A DNA stretch of 64,000 nt from Pomphorhynchus laevis (taxonomy: Eukaryota > Acanthocephala > Palaeacanthocephala > Echinorhynchida > Pomphorhynchidae): the NCBI GenBank assembly GCA_012934845.2, contig WNNJ02003143.1:26515-90514 (forward strand). Direction: 5' to 3'. Below the pieces are notes generated by a model. The model was not told the DNA's origin, did not search any database, and worked only from the letters and a program-made list of their open reading frames with translations. Every line of letters starts with the position of its first letter. The stretch's first letter is position 1. A program made the translations under genes and the position numbers. Of the stretch, positions 36,257-46,786 are shown piece by piece.

Positions 36257-37359
36257 TGCTGGAATTAATCAATTATGTGCCTCGCAAAGATGCGGCCTCG
36301 AGTTTGCGGTAAACTTATTACGTGATAAATTTGATTCCGATGTCAATATTGGGATACTCGCTGTTGATGCTAGTAATGCATTTAACAACATAAATCGAAA
36401 ATTATTATTGCATAACATCGAATACATATGTCCAGCAATAACATGTATGTTGACCAACTTCTACTCAGTAGATACCAAATTGATGTTAGGTGGAGACTCG
36501 CTCTATTCAAAAGAAGGAGTGACACAGAGCAACCCTATTGCAATTGCCGCTTTCGCCATGGCTTCACTGCCGTTAATTCAAATAATAAATAAAAGTATTC
36601 CAGGGATTGTGTAGTACTGGTGCGCGGACTACGCCAATTTTGTTGGTAAGCCGAATAACTTATAAGCAGTCTGGCGAATTCTTCACAAATTCGGATCTTC
36701 ATTTGGCTACTTAGTTAACTCGTTAAAATCAAAAATTCTGCTTCAGTATTCACAACAAGAAGTCGACTTTGATTTTGAAAACTTACAAGTACGTTACGAT
36801 GAATTAGAGATACTGGTATCACCGATTATTACCGGAAATCGGTACATCCGATTTCCTAAAAGATAAAATTGAAGAGAACGTTTGAAAATGGACAAATATG
36901 GTGTTTCGTTTATCTGAAGTTGGTATGGTCGACCCACATTTAACATATATCGGATTGATTAAGTCAATTCACTGGAAATGAACGCATTTTTTCCGATGTA
37001 CATCGTGTCCTCTTACACTTTTAGCTCCTATGCGTGATTCCATAATAAATCTGATCAAGATTTTACTACAAAACAATAAATATTAGGAGTACATTACTGT
37101 GGTAACTTCTCCATTAAGTATGGGAGGTTTAGGCATTACAGATCCTGTTTTTTTGCTGAAGATGAATTTAAGTGTTCTGTCGCTATGATCAGCACATATT
37201 TAGAATGATATACAATAGCCGAACTACACAATAGACAATTGATTGTTATGAAAGAAATAACGTTGATAAAAAGTAACGACGTCAGTGAATTTCAACTTTG
37301 TCATTGTGTATAGCCCTGTTAGCTTAATTGGAATGTGTCAAGTCGGACTTACAGTAAGT
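36175..37359. repeat. 82-bp direct repeats flanking an RT element
   Basis: 36175-36256 and 37278-37359 match at about 74 of 82 positions (GACGTCAGT... to ...GACTTACA-AAGT). Both carry the Gypsy C leader/gag start. Between them lies exactly the RT fragment 36257-37277. Either an exceptionally long target-site duplication or two tandem remnants of the Gypsy leader. Confidence 0.8.
36257..37277 (+). mobile_element. LINE-like RT element (VDASNAFN family), copy 2
   Basis: The open piece to 36,614 reads AGINQLCASQRCGLEFAVNL, GILAVDASNAFNNINRKLLL, GVTQSNPIAIAAFAMASLPL: the RT core, with QGDP replaced by QSNP. Downstream, broken frames still show FGSSFGYLVNSLKSKILL, a thumb with LLAPMRDSIINLIKILLQN and SMGGLGITDP. 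It is closer to the general family than copy 1 (26.0-28.8 kb) and starts mid-protein, so it is 5'-truncated, with the C-terminal nuclease-like region also missing. Confidence 0.75.
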
Positions 37360-37369
37360 CGATGAAACT

Positions 37370-38040
37370 AAGTATTTTATTCATATAAATCGAAAGTGGT
37401 TTTAATGTACATTTAAACGCACTACATATGAACCTAGGTTTTATTGGATTTTTATGTAATTTTTGATTCCAATATAATATAGGTATAGTTTTATTATCTG
37501 ATTCAACCTTTATACCCTTTTTATTCATTATAGAACAGTGACTTGTGATAATTGTTTCTAAACTAAAATCACTTTTTTTAATTTATTATTTATTATTTTA
37601 ACATTTCAACATAACATACAATTTTGGTTACCCGCAAATGGGCCCTTATTAAAATTGTTATTATTATACATTTTCATTAATGTTAGTTTGGCGAATCATT
37701 GAATATATTCGCTTGACTATCTAAAATCACTTGGTTCATATGTTGTGTTTATATTTAAATCATTGGAATTATACTCTTTTATCAGTATATCCTAATAAAA
37801 TATGTTGCATATGAAGACAAAGTTATTACTAGCTTTATCAATCATTCTTATTATATAGTTATGCTTTAATTTAGTAAGTTCGGTATACATATCTTTATTA
37901 ATTTGATCTTTCATTTTTCTAAGTGCTGGCTATTTTGGTTTTTTTTTATTTTTACAAATATACAATCTTTTCAATTTGATTTAATTAACTTGAATAGCCA
38001 TACCCATCAATTAAAATTGCATTTTTTTAATATTTAAGAA
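37370..38040 (-). mobile_element. Naiad-type Penelope-like element, RT N-terminal part
   Basis: Minus strand pieces in order: NKDMYTELTKLKHNYIIRMI and DKASNNFVFIC (about 37,800-37,910), DILIKEYNSNDLNINTTYEP (about 37,735-37,795), SHCSIMNKKGIKVESDNKTI and PILYWNQKLHKNPIKPRFIC (about 37,430-37,560). These correspond to 4,020-4,500 on the plus strand and precede the catalytic blocks. A 146-bp retroposed insert splits it. Confidence 0.8.
37575..37720 (-). mobile_element. Retroposed LINE-tail-like insert with 12-bp target duplication
   Basis: 146 bp flanked by CTAAAATCACTT (37563-37574 and 37721-37732). On the minus strand it ends in an AATAATAAATAATAAATT-type A-rich tail and contains GGGCCCATTTGCGGGTAACC, a small hairpin. 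This is how a severely 5'-truncated LINE or a SINE looks. No match elsewhere in the window, so the parent is unknown. Confidence 0.7.
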
Positions 38041-38134
38041 TACAAAATCTATAATTCTCATGGATATATAATTGCTTTTTTAAGCTTTTAAATGTTTATT
38101 CGAGCAGTTTGTGTAAGCTGTTTAAAAAAAAGAT

Positions 38135-38740
38135 TTATTTTAACGTGGCAAATGCGTGCCAGCGCACGCTTACATGACCACAACAAAACAAAAATGTAAA
38201 TCATGTGTCGAGAAGGTGTGAACGGAGGAGGTGTTTGAATATGATAAAAGAGGGAGCGCGGCGGACGTCGAGAGGGAGTTGATTCCAGGCGAGTGAGGCG
38301 GCGACCAGGAAGGATCGGAGACCGTAGTTGTTGGAGTAATTAGGAATGTGAAGTAAGAGGGTATGACGAGAACTCGGCGATAGCGAGGTGGGGCGAGTGT
38401 CGTCTAAGAAAGGAAGGTTGATGAACGATGGGGAGCCGACAGCGATGAGACGAAAAGTTACGAGAAGAAGGCGGAGTTTGATGCGGATGTGGATGGTGGG
38501 CCAGGAGAGTTGGGCAAGATATGTGGATGTGTGATCAAAGCGACGGAGACGAAAGAGCACTCGAACGGCTGAGTTGACGATGCGTTGTTGGGTTAGGATG
38601 ATGGATTTTGGAGAATTGGCGAAAAGGCTAAGACAGTAATCGATTTTAGGAAAGAGAAGAGATGAAAGAAGATACATACAAGAACGGAAGTCGATAAGGG
38701 GCAGATACGGCTGATGTCACGGAGAATTAAGTTTTAGCTA
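38135..38740 (-). mobile_element. L2-clade LINE, copy 3 (C-terminal end)
   Basis: Open to 158 residues (38201-38677): SSLLFPKIDYCLSLFANSPK, LFRLRRFDHTSTYLAQLSWP, FLVAASLAWNQLPLDVRRAP. It diverges from the other two L2 copies (about 60% protein identity) and is GC-richer than its surroundings, so a separate and possibly younger subfamily. Same 3' hairpin (GCGTGCGCTGGCACGC). Confidence 0.88.
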
Positions 38741-38759
38741 CTAAAAACTAAAGCATTCT

Positions 38760-40950
38760 ACAGTTTAAACACAACTAAATTTTTTTAATTATGAAAGATG
38801 CGTTCTGTCGAAATATTGAAAATAATTTCAATTTTCATTTGACTGGTATCGCTTTCCAATAAATTCAAAAAAATTAAATAGAGGACGTTTACGACAATTG
38901 TTGGTATCCCCCCTAATAAATTCAATAAATAAATTTTAAAACAGAGGAAGTATGCGACTCCAGCGAGCAGAGAATTCCTCACGATGATGGACATATGGAA
39001 TCTGTCGAGGTCTCAATCAGCAACGCACACATAGTGTGAATCTATAAGTTTATTGGAAAATGGCAAATGTAATTATGGCACTTGATATTTCAATTCCAAT
39101 TGTAATTAAGTTACAAACTTAAATAGAAATATCTTAAGAAAAATTTCTTTAGATATTTCTTGAATAGAAATATCTTCAATAGAAATATCTTAATTTAAAA
39201 AGATTTTAATAATCCATTAAGACATTGAATTTATTAACACGATACAATATTATACGATATGCCTAAGAATAAAGGCTATTCATCCATATATATGAGCTAT
39301 ATTCTTTGTCAGAAATATAAAATTATAGCTTTGTAAACAAGGTATACTTGTTAAGTTTACCTTGCATTATGCATTCGTAATCGACGTACTTAATTGTAAT
39401 TTGTCGAATTAAACATCAATTATAAACAAAAACGAACCTGCATTTAAGAAAGCTAATTTTTCAGGTTGTTTCTTTATATTATTATTTAGTTGATAGACGC
39501 AGCGATTGGGCAACGACAGTCATCAAAAAATCGAAGTAGTTGTGAATGATGCAAATTTTGCTTATTTTAGCACTAATATTTATATCATTTCTTCTTAAAT
39601 GTCAGTGATGCTACTAACTACAACTAACATACACACACTGTTATTAAACAAAAATAGTATTAACTTACGATAATAACGGTGCTTAGAAAAAGTGCGTATT
39701 CTTAAATATTCAAGAGGATGTGTTAAACTGAATTTCACCACATTGCTTATTGAAATGGCTCTTGGGACACATTTTTAACACTGTCATTATAATTTAAGAT
39801 TGCAGCACTACACCAACAGTATCAGAGCAGCGGCAGTCACAACATAAATTTGGTAGTATTCAGAGATTTTATCATAAAAATAGAGAGAGAGGAAAACTTA
39901 TTCTAAAAAAGAAGAATATATATATTATAAGAGTTGTTCAAGATACTGATGTTGCGGCTGCTGCTTATATTTAAATTTTCCAAGTCATTATATCTAATCA
40001 TTCTAAGAGCACATTATATGATCTTTTAATACTATCAATTATATATATATATATTAAAGGAGTCACGCACATTAAATATGAAAAATAAAGTTCTTCCATG
40101 TTGTCTTTGCTTATAATTTTTGTCTGTTGATAGAGATGAAAATTAAATGACGACAGAACAAACACCGGCAATTGGTTTATGCAGCATGTACATAATCGTA
40201 AAGCAATATTTTTAATTGTCCTATTAGAGGACGTTAAATAGATACCAACAATGATTTGCGAGATTAATGACACTCATCTGAACATGTGGAACGATCACAG
40301 CAATAAAGCAAAATTCTTGATTTTTCACCTACAAACGGTAGAAACTTAACAGGCAATAAACACTTAATACAGTTAAAAACTGGCTTAAATAAAGATAGTT
40401 TGAATTATATTCTTCAACAAATGAAAAGCTCCCCTAGTCAGGAAAGCAAGATATGTAATTACGATAAACATAAACAATCAAATGAAACAGAAGAAGGCGT
40501 ATTTTAATACTTTACTAAATCCGTTCATTAAAACACCGCCAAACGAAACTATTCATGGCTTCGCTTAGAGATATGTTGGCATTTTCCACATTTCGTTTGT
40601 TAACAAAACACTATTAAATGAGAACCTGAAATCGTCTAACCTTAATCTTACGAAATACCGAAAGGCTAAATTCAAAGTAATTATGGTATCGATAAATATT
40701 TCTAAAATTGACTCAGACTTATAGCCAGGTAATATTAAGCCACATCGAGAAACTTGCGATGAAATATAACACAACAAACATCAGACACATCAAGGGGGAA
40801 TAGAGAGTAACATTTCCGTAGATTTTATCTACACATCACTAGATAAGGCTATTTTGCTCGCTACACAACAGTATGGCATCGAAGGAGGTTGGCAATAAAA
40901 TGATGGTGCGTCGCAGGTTTGACAATCTTACCTGGAATAATCGCTAGCAG
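38760..40950. other. Unassigned AT-rich stretch
   Basis: Minus-strand frames 38785-38994 (hydrophobic, LLNLLGGIPTIVVNVLYLIF) and 39998-40273 are open but unrecognised; both include a related bit near an AGAGGACGTTxA sequence in opposite orientation. A weak GATGCGTTCTGTCGAAATAT at 38,797 resembles the hammerhead-like modules. ORF1 of the old LINE to the right may lie in 40,280-40,950 but I could not align it. Confidence 0.45.
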
Positions 40951-40959
40951 CTGGATAAT

Positions 40960-42715
40960 TTCAGCAATGTAAAGTAATCTAGCTCCTTTTTCACTGAATA
41001 TTCATTCATCTACGGAATTCAAGAATTGATACTGCCCATCATCTTTTGAACGGTAGGAATGTAGATGCTATTGTTCTTAAAGAAACTAAATCAATACGAA
41101 CCCCTTAGGATATTAATCAATTTCTTCCAGATCACATTTATTTCACTTTACTCTACAATAACAACATTACACACTCTTCGACATAAGAAGGTCTGGTAAA
41201 GTTAGTTAAAATGCTATTAGGTGATACCCCACTTTAAACTTCTCCTTTTCTATCCTGTTATGTTTACCTATTATACAATGTAAAGACGGTAAGCATATTT
41301 GTATAGCTAATACATGCATTCAACCAGATGAGATTCATAAAAATAATGCGCGCTTGGATCGGACATTCGGTAGCGGTAATTCGTGACAATGAATCCAACG
41401 ACAACTGGTCGCTGAATTAGTGCAACCATTGGAGAGTCCACAACGATTTTTTTATTCATTTACCATCATCCAATACCATTGTATATCAACAAATTCATTT
41501 CTAGACGCTTTGTGAATTCATCAAAAGTGGCTTCTTAAACCCCTCTTTATTGATCAGTCAGGAAAGCACTTAATCATCTCGCACGATTTACTTCACTAAA
41601 AGAAAGAGGAAGATACCTCATTATGAAGAAGATACCCTTTTGATCCAATCAAGGTAGCCCTTTTCTAAGCAGTAATCAACCTTTTCTTTACTGTAAGTTA
41701 TGGGAGTTTGATTAGGCTTAACTTCAACATCTCTCAGCAAGCTACCGCAATAGTCTTCACAACCTGTAAAAATCGTATTTACTGTTTTACTCCAACAAAA
41801 CTCAAGTTCTTAAAAAATGACTCACCTTCCTGGTCTTGCTTCTGACTCCTTCATACAAATTCTCTTGAAAAAATATAGGAGCTCTTGTTACATAGGTCAA
41901 CTAAGTCGAAATATGGTGTGCATAGCAAGCCTTAGCCCCTCAGTTTTCTTTTTAGAATATATTTAATACGAAGACATTTGTTAGTTGGAAACAGAAAGCA
42001 ACGGGAAAATTAACTCATTAGGCCTTAATAAAGTTAGAGCATATTCAATTTCCAACCGTAATTATAAAGCCACTCCCTCATCTTAACAACTCTCTTCTTG
42101 ATATGGTTTCATGAGTTTCAAATTTGTCATTGACGGATATCCTAAACTTTTGGGTAACATCATCAAGACTCTCCAAACTACATTCGCCCATATCCAATCA
42201 TTCCTATCAGTTTTTTACAGACAACAAGAGAAAAGAAAACGTCATTACTTTGCTTTTAGGCACACCATCCGATATTGCAATTGTCAATATCTCACATAAA
42301 ATATTCTATTAAAGAAAAACTCAGTAACATGATCTAAAAATATGTGACCCATTTCGATTCAAAACTACCATGTATTCATTCATTTACAAAAATCGCTTGT
42401 TTTGTAAAATCCGCTGTCATTTAGTTAGTCGAGCTTTAATGCAGAAAGTTTTCAAAGGAACCCTAGTGGATGCTCAGTACATTCATAGTAAATAAAGTTT
42501 AGCGGTTATATCAACAAAACATCCATCATATGTCTGTAGATGTTTTCCTTGGTTTCCCAGTTGCATTTGATCGTATTCCCATTCCTTTAATTATTTCCTC
42601 TCTTAGGTTCCTCTGGTAGCCTAATGAAGTTGTGAACATAGTAGAAATATTGTTTTATACCAAGCCTCAACTACGAAGGTGACTCTGGTGCACTTTAGTT
42701 TTACTCAATTAGCTG
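40960..42715 (+). mobile_element. I-group LINE, copy 3, very old ORF2
   Basis: Begins with CCTTTTTCACTGAATATTCA, the same ORF2 start context as at 44,217. The endonuclease can be followed by block (GRNVDAIVLKETKSIR near 41,050; DHIYF-LLYNN near 41,130), then RT traces up to a LYTK-like block near 42,660 (VLYQASTTK). Every block is broken. It marks long-term presence of this LINE family in the genome. Confidence 0.7.
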
Positions 42716-42719
42716 TGAA

Positions 42720-42909
42720 CCCACATATCCCTATATTTTATGTTATTATTATGTAGACAACGTTACGAGCATAGTTTAGAGTTGCTGACAAATTGATAGT
42801 CAAAATAAAAGAAAAAGAGAAAAACAAAAACAAATCAGTCAACAATTTAAAATAATCTGTCGTTTAAAGAGCTTACGAGTTGCCGCATTTACAATATCAT
42901 CGCTTAAAC
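42720..42909 (-). mobile_element. CR1 LINE, C-terminus and 3' UTR
   Basis: The minus strand reads NRLSDDIVNAATRKLFKRQI then a stop and ~110 bp of 3' UTR. This is the last part of the CR1 protein whose preceding residues (FGQRIINSWN) lie at 46,787 onward; the complete I-group LINE was inserted between them. Confidence 0.85.
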
Positions 42910-42923
42910 GATTCCATGAATTT
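42910..42923. repeat. 14-bp target-site duplication, left
   Basis: GATTCCATGAATTT, repeated exactly at 46773-46786, bracketing the LINE at 42924-46772. Confidence 0.92.
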
Positions 42924-42950
42924 CAAAAATTATAAAAGCACTCGAAAAAT

Positions 42951-44061
42951 ATGTGTAGTGTACAAGTAATTTCGGAGCTATCAAACGATAGCAGCAAAAA
43001 TCATTCAAAAATCAACGATAATCCTACAAAAAAAGACAAATTAAAGGTAAATCTAACTACAGATCCAAGTAACAAGGTTAGTAATTTTTCTATGGTATCA
43101 GGTGATGGGGAGGTGCTTCCCCCATTCCTAAATTAAAGAATTTGGTTTTAATCAGAGTTATACGACCAATCGAAAGACCTGAACTTTACAATGTATTTTT
43201 ACGTTCATTTGCCCAGCAGTATAAAAACAGAATTTTGTTCAACACGGTGAAACTTCACCCTTCAGAGGTGAAAGTTTCGTTCGTCACAGCAGACCTGGCT
43301 AAAAATTACTCTGAATACTTTTCCTCCAACCTAACAGTTTATGGTGAACTCACTTTTAGGCCCATCCTTGCCTCGCTAAAGGTGACGAAGCTTCCTTGTA
43401 TTATGGATGAGGAAGATATGAAATCATTAATGTCTACATTCAAAATTACTAATTTTAGGTCAATCCAGGGTAGGGATGGCAACCCTATCCCGGTTGGCTT
43501 TTGCTCAGCTCCGGTAGATACTGCAGAAGCCTTGGCTAAATCTTCATCGAACCCCTTCATGGGTTTTAATATCCGTTTTTTCATTACAGAAAAAGATGAG
43601 CTTACTTACCCCCACTGCAGCAGGTGTCACAAATGGGGGCACTGGGCCTCCAGCTGCAGTGGGACCCCAACATGCGGGGTTTGCAGTTCAACTTCCTGTC
43701 AGACTCTACTATCGAACGACCGTTGTGTGGCACCCCCATCCTGCTCGAACTGTGGGGGGGGAGCCATCCTGCCTAGGGTAGGTGATGCAGTATGTTTAAA
43801 GAATATAGAAGTATGTTCATCAAACCGGTCAAACCTACTTATTCGCAAGTGGCCGCCCCGCGAATGGATGACTCTGAGATATTACGTACGATGGATGTTA
43901 AATTAGAAGTTTCCCATCGCAAACTTGAAAACCTAATTCTCATGGCTTTGGGTGTAGTGAACACTCATCCTACGCTACCTGTTTCGGCAGTTCTTCCGGA
44001 ATCGAAGAAGAGGGGGGCTTCGGCCCATACTGTTCCCCGCTCAAGATCGGTAAAATGCTGA
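42951..44061 (+). pseudogene. LINE ORF1: gag-like protein with CCHC knuckles (copy 4)
   Basis: Pieces: 42951-43136 (ending SMVSGDGEVLPP), 43142-43780 (LKNLVLIRVIRPIERPELYN, KLPCIMDEEDMKSL, then CX2CX4HX4C as CSRCHKWGHWASSC, CGVCSSTSC and CSNCGG), and 43792-44061 (FIKPVKPTYSQVAAPR, C-terminal tail). Frame changes occur at a C run near 43,125 and at an eight-G run at 43,754-43,761, followed by two stops where tryptophan is expected. The protein would coat the element RNA. Start chosen at the first ATG after the 5' UTR. Confidence 0.85.
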
Positions 44062-44200
44062 GTGGCAAACAGCATAAGGGAAATGAAGACGCTGCCCAGG
44101 GGCAAGTACCGAACCCGGGTGGGGCTAGTGGCAGAAAAGGTAACCTTCCTGCACTTAGCTCTGTCTAGGTAGGCAATCCCCCATCCAACTAATCCATCAC

Positions 44201-46714
44201 AATGCAGAGTACTCGTGAGCCTTTTTCACTGAATGTCCTTCAGTGGAATTCGGGAGGTGCTTCTGCCCTTAGACTTTTATCTGGTAGAGATGCAGATGTT
44301 ATAGTCCTTTAGGAGACGCGGTCTATCCGTCTTCCCCAGAACATTACTCGATTTATCCCAAAACATATATGTTCCCACTATACTCCGTACATAACCCCAC
44401 CTCACTCCTCTTCATCTCAAGGACTCTTGACCTTAGTTAAGTGCTCCTTAAGGTCCTCCCTCCTATTAAACTACTCATGTCCAGCCATGTCTTGTTTAGT
44501 AGTTTCACTCAGTAAGAACGGTAAACGCCTCAGTCTAGCCAATGTCTACATCCGTCCAGGGGAAATTCACAAGAACCGTGACCTCCTGGATAGTATTATT
44601 GACAGCGGTTATGACATGATACTTGGGATTTCAACGACATAATTGATCGTTGGATCAATGCAGCGCTTCGCAGAGCTAGTAACGGTTATCTAATTCACAA
44701 ACCCCCGTCCCCTACCTTTCATTGCACATTAACAAATTCTATCCTCGACATTTTACTGCTTCACTCGAGGTGGCTGTTAAAACCCCTCTGCACGGAGCAG
44801 TCGCGCCAGCAATTGTCCACCTCTCATGACCTAATTCTTTGGAGAATTGAGGAAGATATGTTGCTTCGCAGAAGGTTTCACTTTGATCCTATCAGAGTGG
44901 CCTTCTTTCAGGCGGCTATCCAACTCTTTCCCCGAATAGGAAATGTGAGTCTGACCGAATTTAATACCTACCTCTTTTCGCAAGCTACCGCGATTCTATC
45001 GACTACCTATAAAGGTCGTATATACAATCCCACTCCGACGAAACTCAAGGTCCTAGCAAAATTATTGAACCTCCCTAATCCCTCTGCTTCCGTTAAACAA
45101 GCCCTCTCGAATGAATACTGGAGCGCTAGATACAGGTTCCAGCTGAGTAAGGATAGGACGAGTATCGCTCGCCTTAATCCTTTTCAGTCTTCCTTTTGGA
45201 AGATTTTCAAGAAGGAGAAGTTTGTTTGCTGGAAGGATAGAGCATTGAGTTGGATAGGGAATGTAGGCCTTGAAAAAGTTTTGGAGGAGTCACTAGCCCT
45301 ACACAACTATGGAGCCACTCAATCACCTCAACCAATCCGCCTTGGTGTAACTTCAGGAGTAGGGATCTATCTGTTACGGATATTCTTAACTCCTGGGTCC
45401 ACTCCCGGGCACCTCCAAATCCGTCGTTCCACTTTCTTCTCGGGTCTGTCAGCTTTTGACAGCTGATCAGAGAAGAGAGGTGGCCGTAACAATGCTTTTA
45501 GCCTCCTTATCCGATCTAGCAGGCATCAATATTAGTAAGCGTGTTTTTATCCATAAGAAAAAATCCTGCTCATGTCCTAAAGACCTGCGACCCATTTCGA
45601 TTCAAAATTCCCTCGTGTCAATTTACGAAAAAGCGCTTGCGCGTAAAATCCGCGACCATATGAGTAGGCGTAATTTGATCCATCCAGTTTTCATGGGTTC
45701 GTCAAAGGTCGCTCGGTACATTCAGCAGTAGGTGAGGTGGAACAGTTTTGTCGGGATAATAGCCATCGCCTAGTTGTGGCTTTTTTCTTTGACTTTTCTG
45801 CTGCATTTGACCGCATCTCTATTCCTTTTGTGATCTCTTCTCTCAGGTCCCTCGGGTTGCCTGCGAGAATTGTGAACAGGGTGGAGATCCTGCTGTACAC
45901 CAAGCGGTTTTATTATGAAGACGACCCTGATGCGCGTCAGTTCTACCCTATTACGGGTGTGCCTCAAGGTTCACCTCTTTCTCCTATCTTATATCTTGCT
46001 GCCTCCATTAATCTATTCAAAATATTTAAACGCGAACAACGTCTTGTGGTGTATGCTGATGACACCACAGCCCTGTTCTCTGGACACAGGTGCAAAGACG
46101 TAGTTTCTGACATCAGCCGCTTCTTTTTAAGATTAAAAGACCAGTTACCCGTATCCAATCTTATTTTAAACTCTGCCAAATCGCAGGCGGTTGTCTTTCA
46201 TGGCACCACTGCAACAAAGAAAAAACTTAAGAGATTAGCACTCTCTGCACTCTCCTCCATATTTGCCTCTGAACCACTCCCCACCTTCTCAAGTCGAGTA
46301 AAATACCTGGGGTTCACCGTTACGGTGAACTGGTCGGCGAAAGCTGACCTGGATAGACTTAAACGTATCCTGAAGAAAGCTAGGTGGGCCCTGAAACGGG
46401 CCCAGCATCTGTCATTGAAAAGAAAAATCCAGGTGCGCCTTTGGGGTACCTGGGCTATCTCGGGACTAGTCTTCTTCTTATCAAGAGGACGTCCCCCAGA
46501 GCAAAGGCTAAGGTTTCTTAAGCTCCTCGTCTCTCGTTTACCAAGCATAGTCCGCGCCGATTGGATTCTTCGGGGGGGGGGTGAAAGACCCCGGGTGGTT
46601 CAGTCGGAAGGCGGCGTGTTGGATCGGTTGGGGGGCTCAGATCCCACTGGACCTGAGGCCATGAAAGAGAAAGGGAAGATGAAAATCGAAGAAAAATTCT
46701 GTCATTTTTTCTGA
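44201..46714 (+). pseudogene. LINE ORF2: endonuclease-reverse transcriptase (copy 4)
   Basis: About 838 codons from ATG 44201. Endonuclease: FSLNVLQWNSGG, ADVIVL then a stop where copy 2 has Q, SLANVYIRP, a 2-base loss at the GDFN box (about 44,628), and LSTSHDLILW. Linker 44813-45466. RT: KDLRPISIQNSLVSIYEKAL, then after a frame break FFFDFSAAFDRISIPF, ITGVPQGSPLSPILYLAASI, LVVYADDTTALFSGH (intact YADD) and VKYLGFTVTV. C-terminus GGVLDRLGGSDPTG. No RNase H. About four breaks. Confidence 0.9.
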
Positions 46715-46772
46715 GTTGGTTTATTTTTGCATGCTATATTTTGGTGTATTTAATAAAGTCTATTTATTTATT

Positions 46773-46786
46773 GATTCCATGAATTT
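46773..46786. repeat. 14-bp target-site duplication, right
   Basis: Second GATTCCATGAATTT, directly after the LINE 3' end. Confidence 0.92.

Larger units (their letters stand above)
42924..46772 (+). mobile_element. I-group LINE, copy 4, complete ends (3,849 bp)
   Basis: Full-length by its boundaries: 14-bp target duplications, short 5' UTR, ORF1 (about 42,951-44,061), ORF2 (44,201-46,714) and a 58-bp 3' UTR ending TTTAATAAAGTCTATTTATT with no poly(A) run. Inserted into the C-terminal codons of a CR1 LINE. ORF1 and ORF2 are separated by about 140 bp. The protein frames have several lesions, mainly in homopolymer runs and TGG/CAG-to-stop changes, so it is recent but dead as read. Confidence 0.93.
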
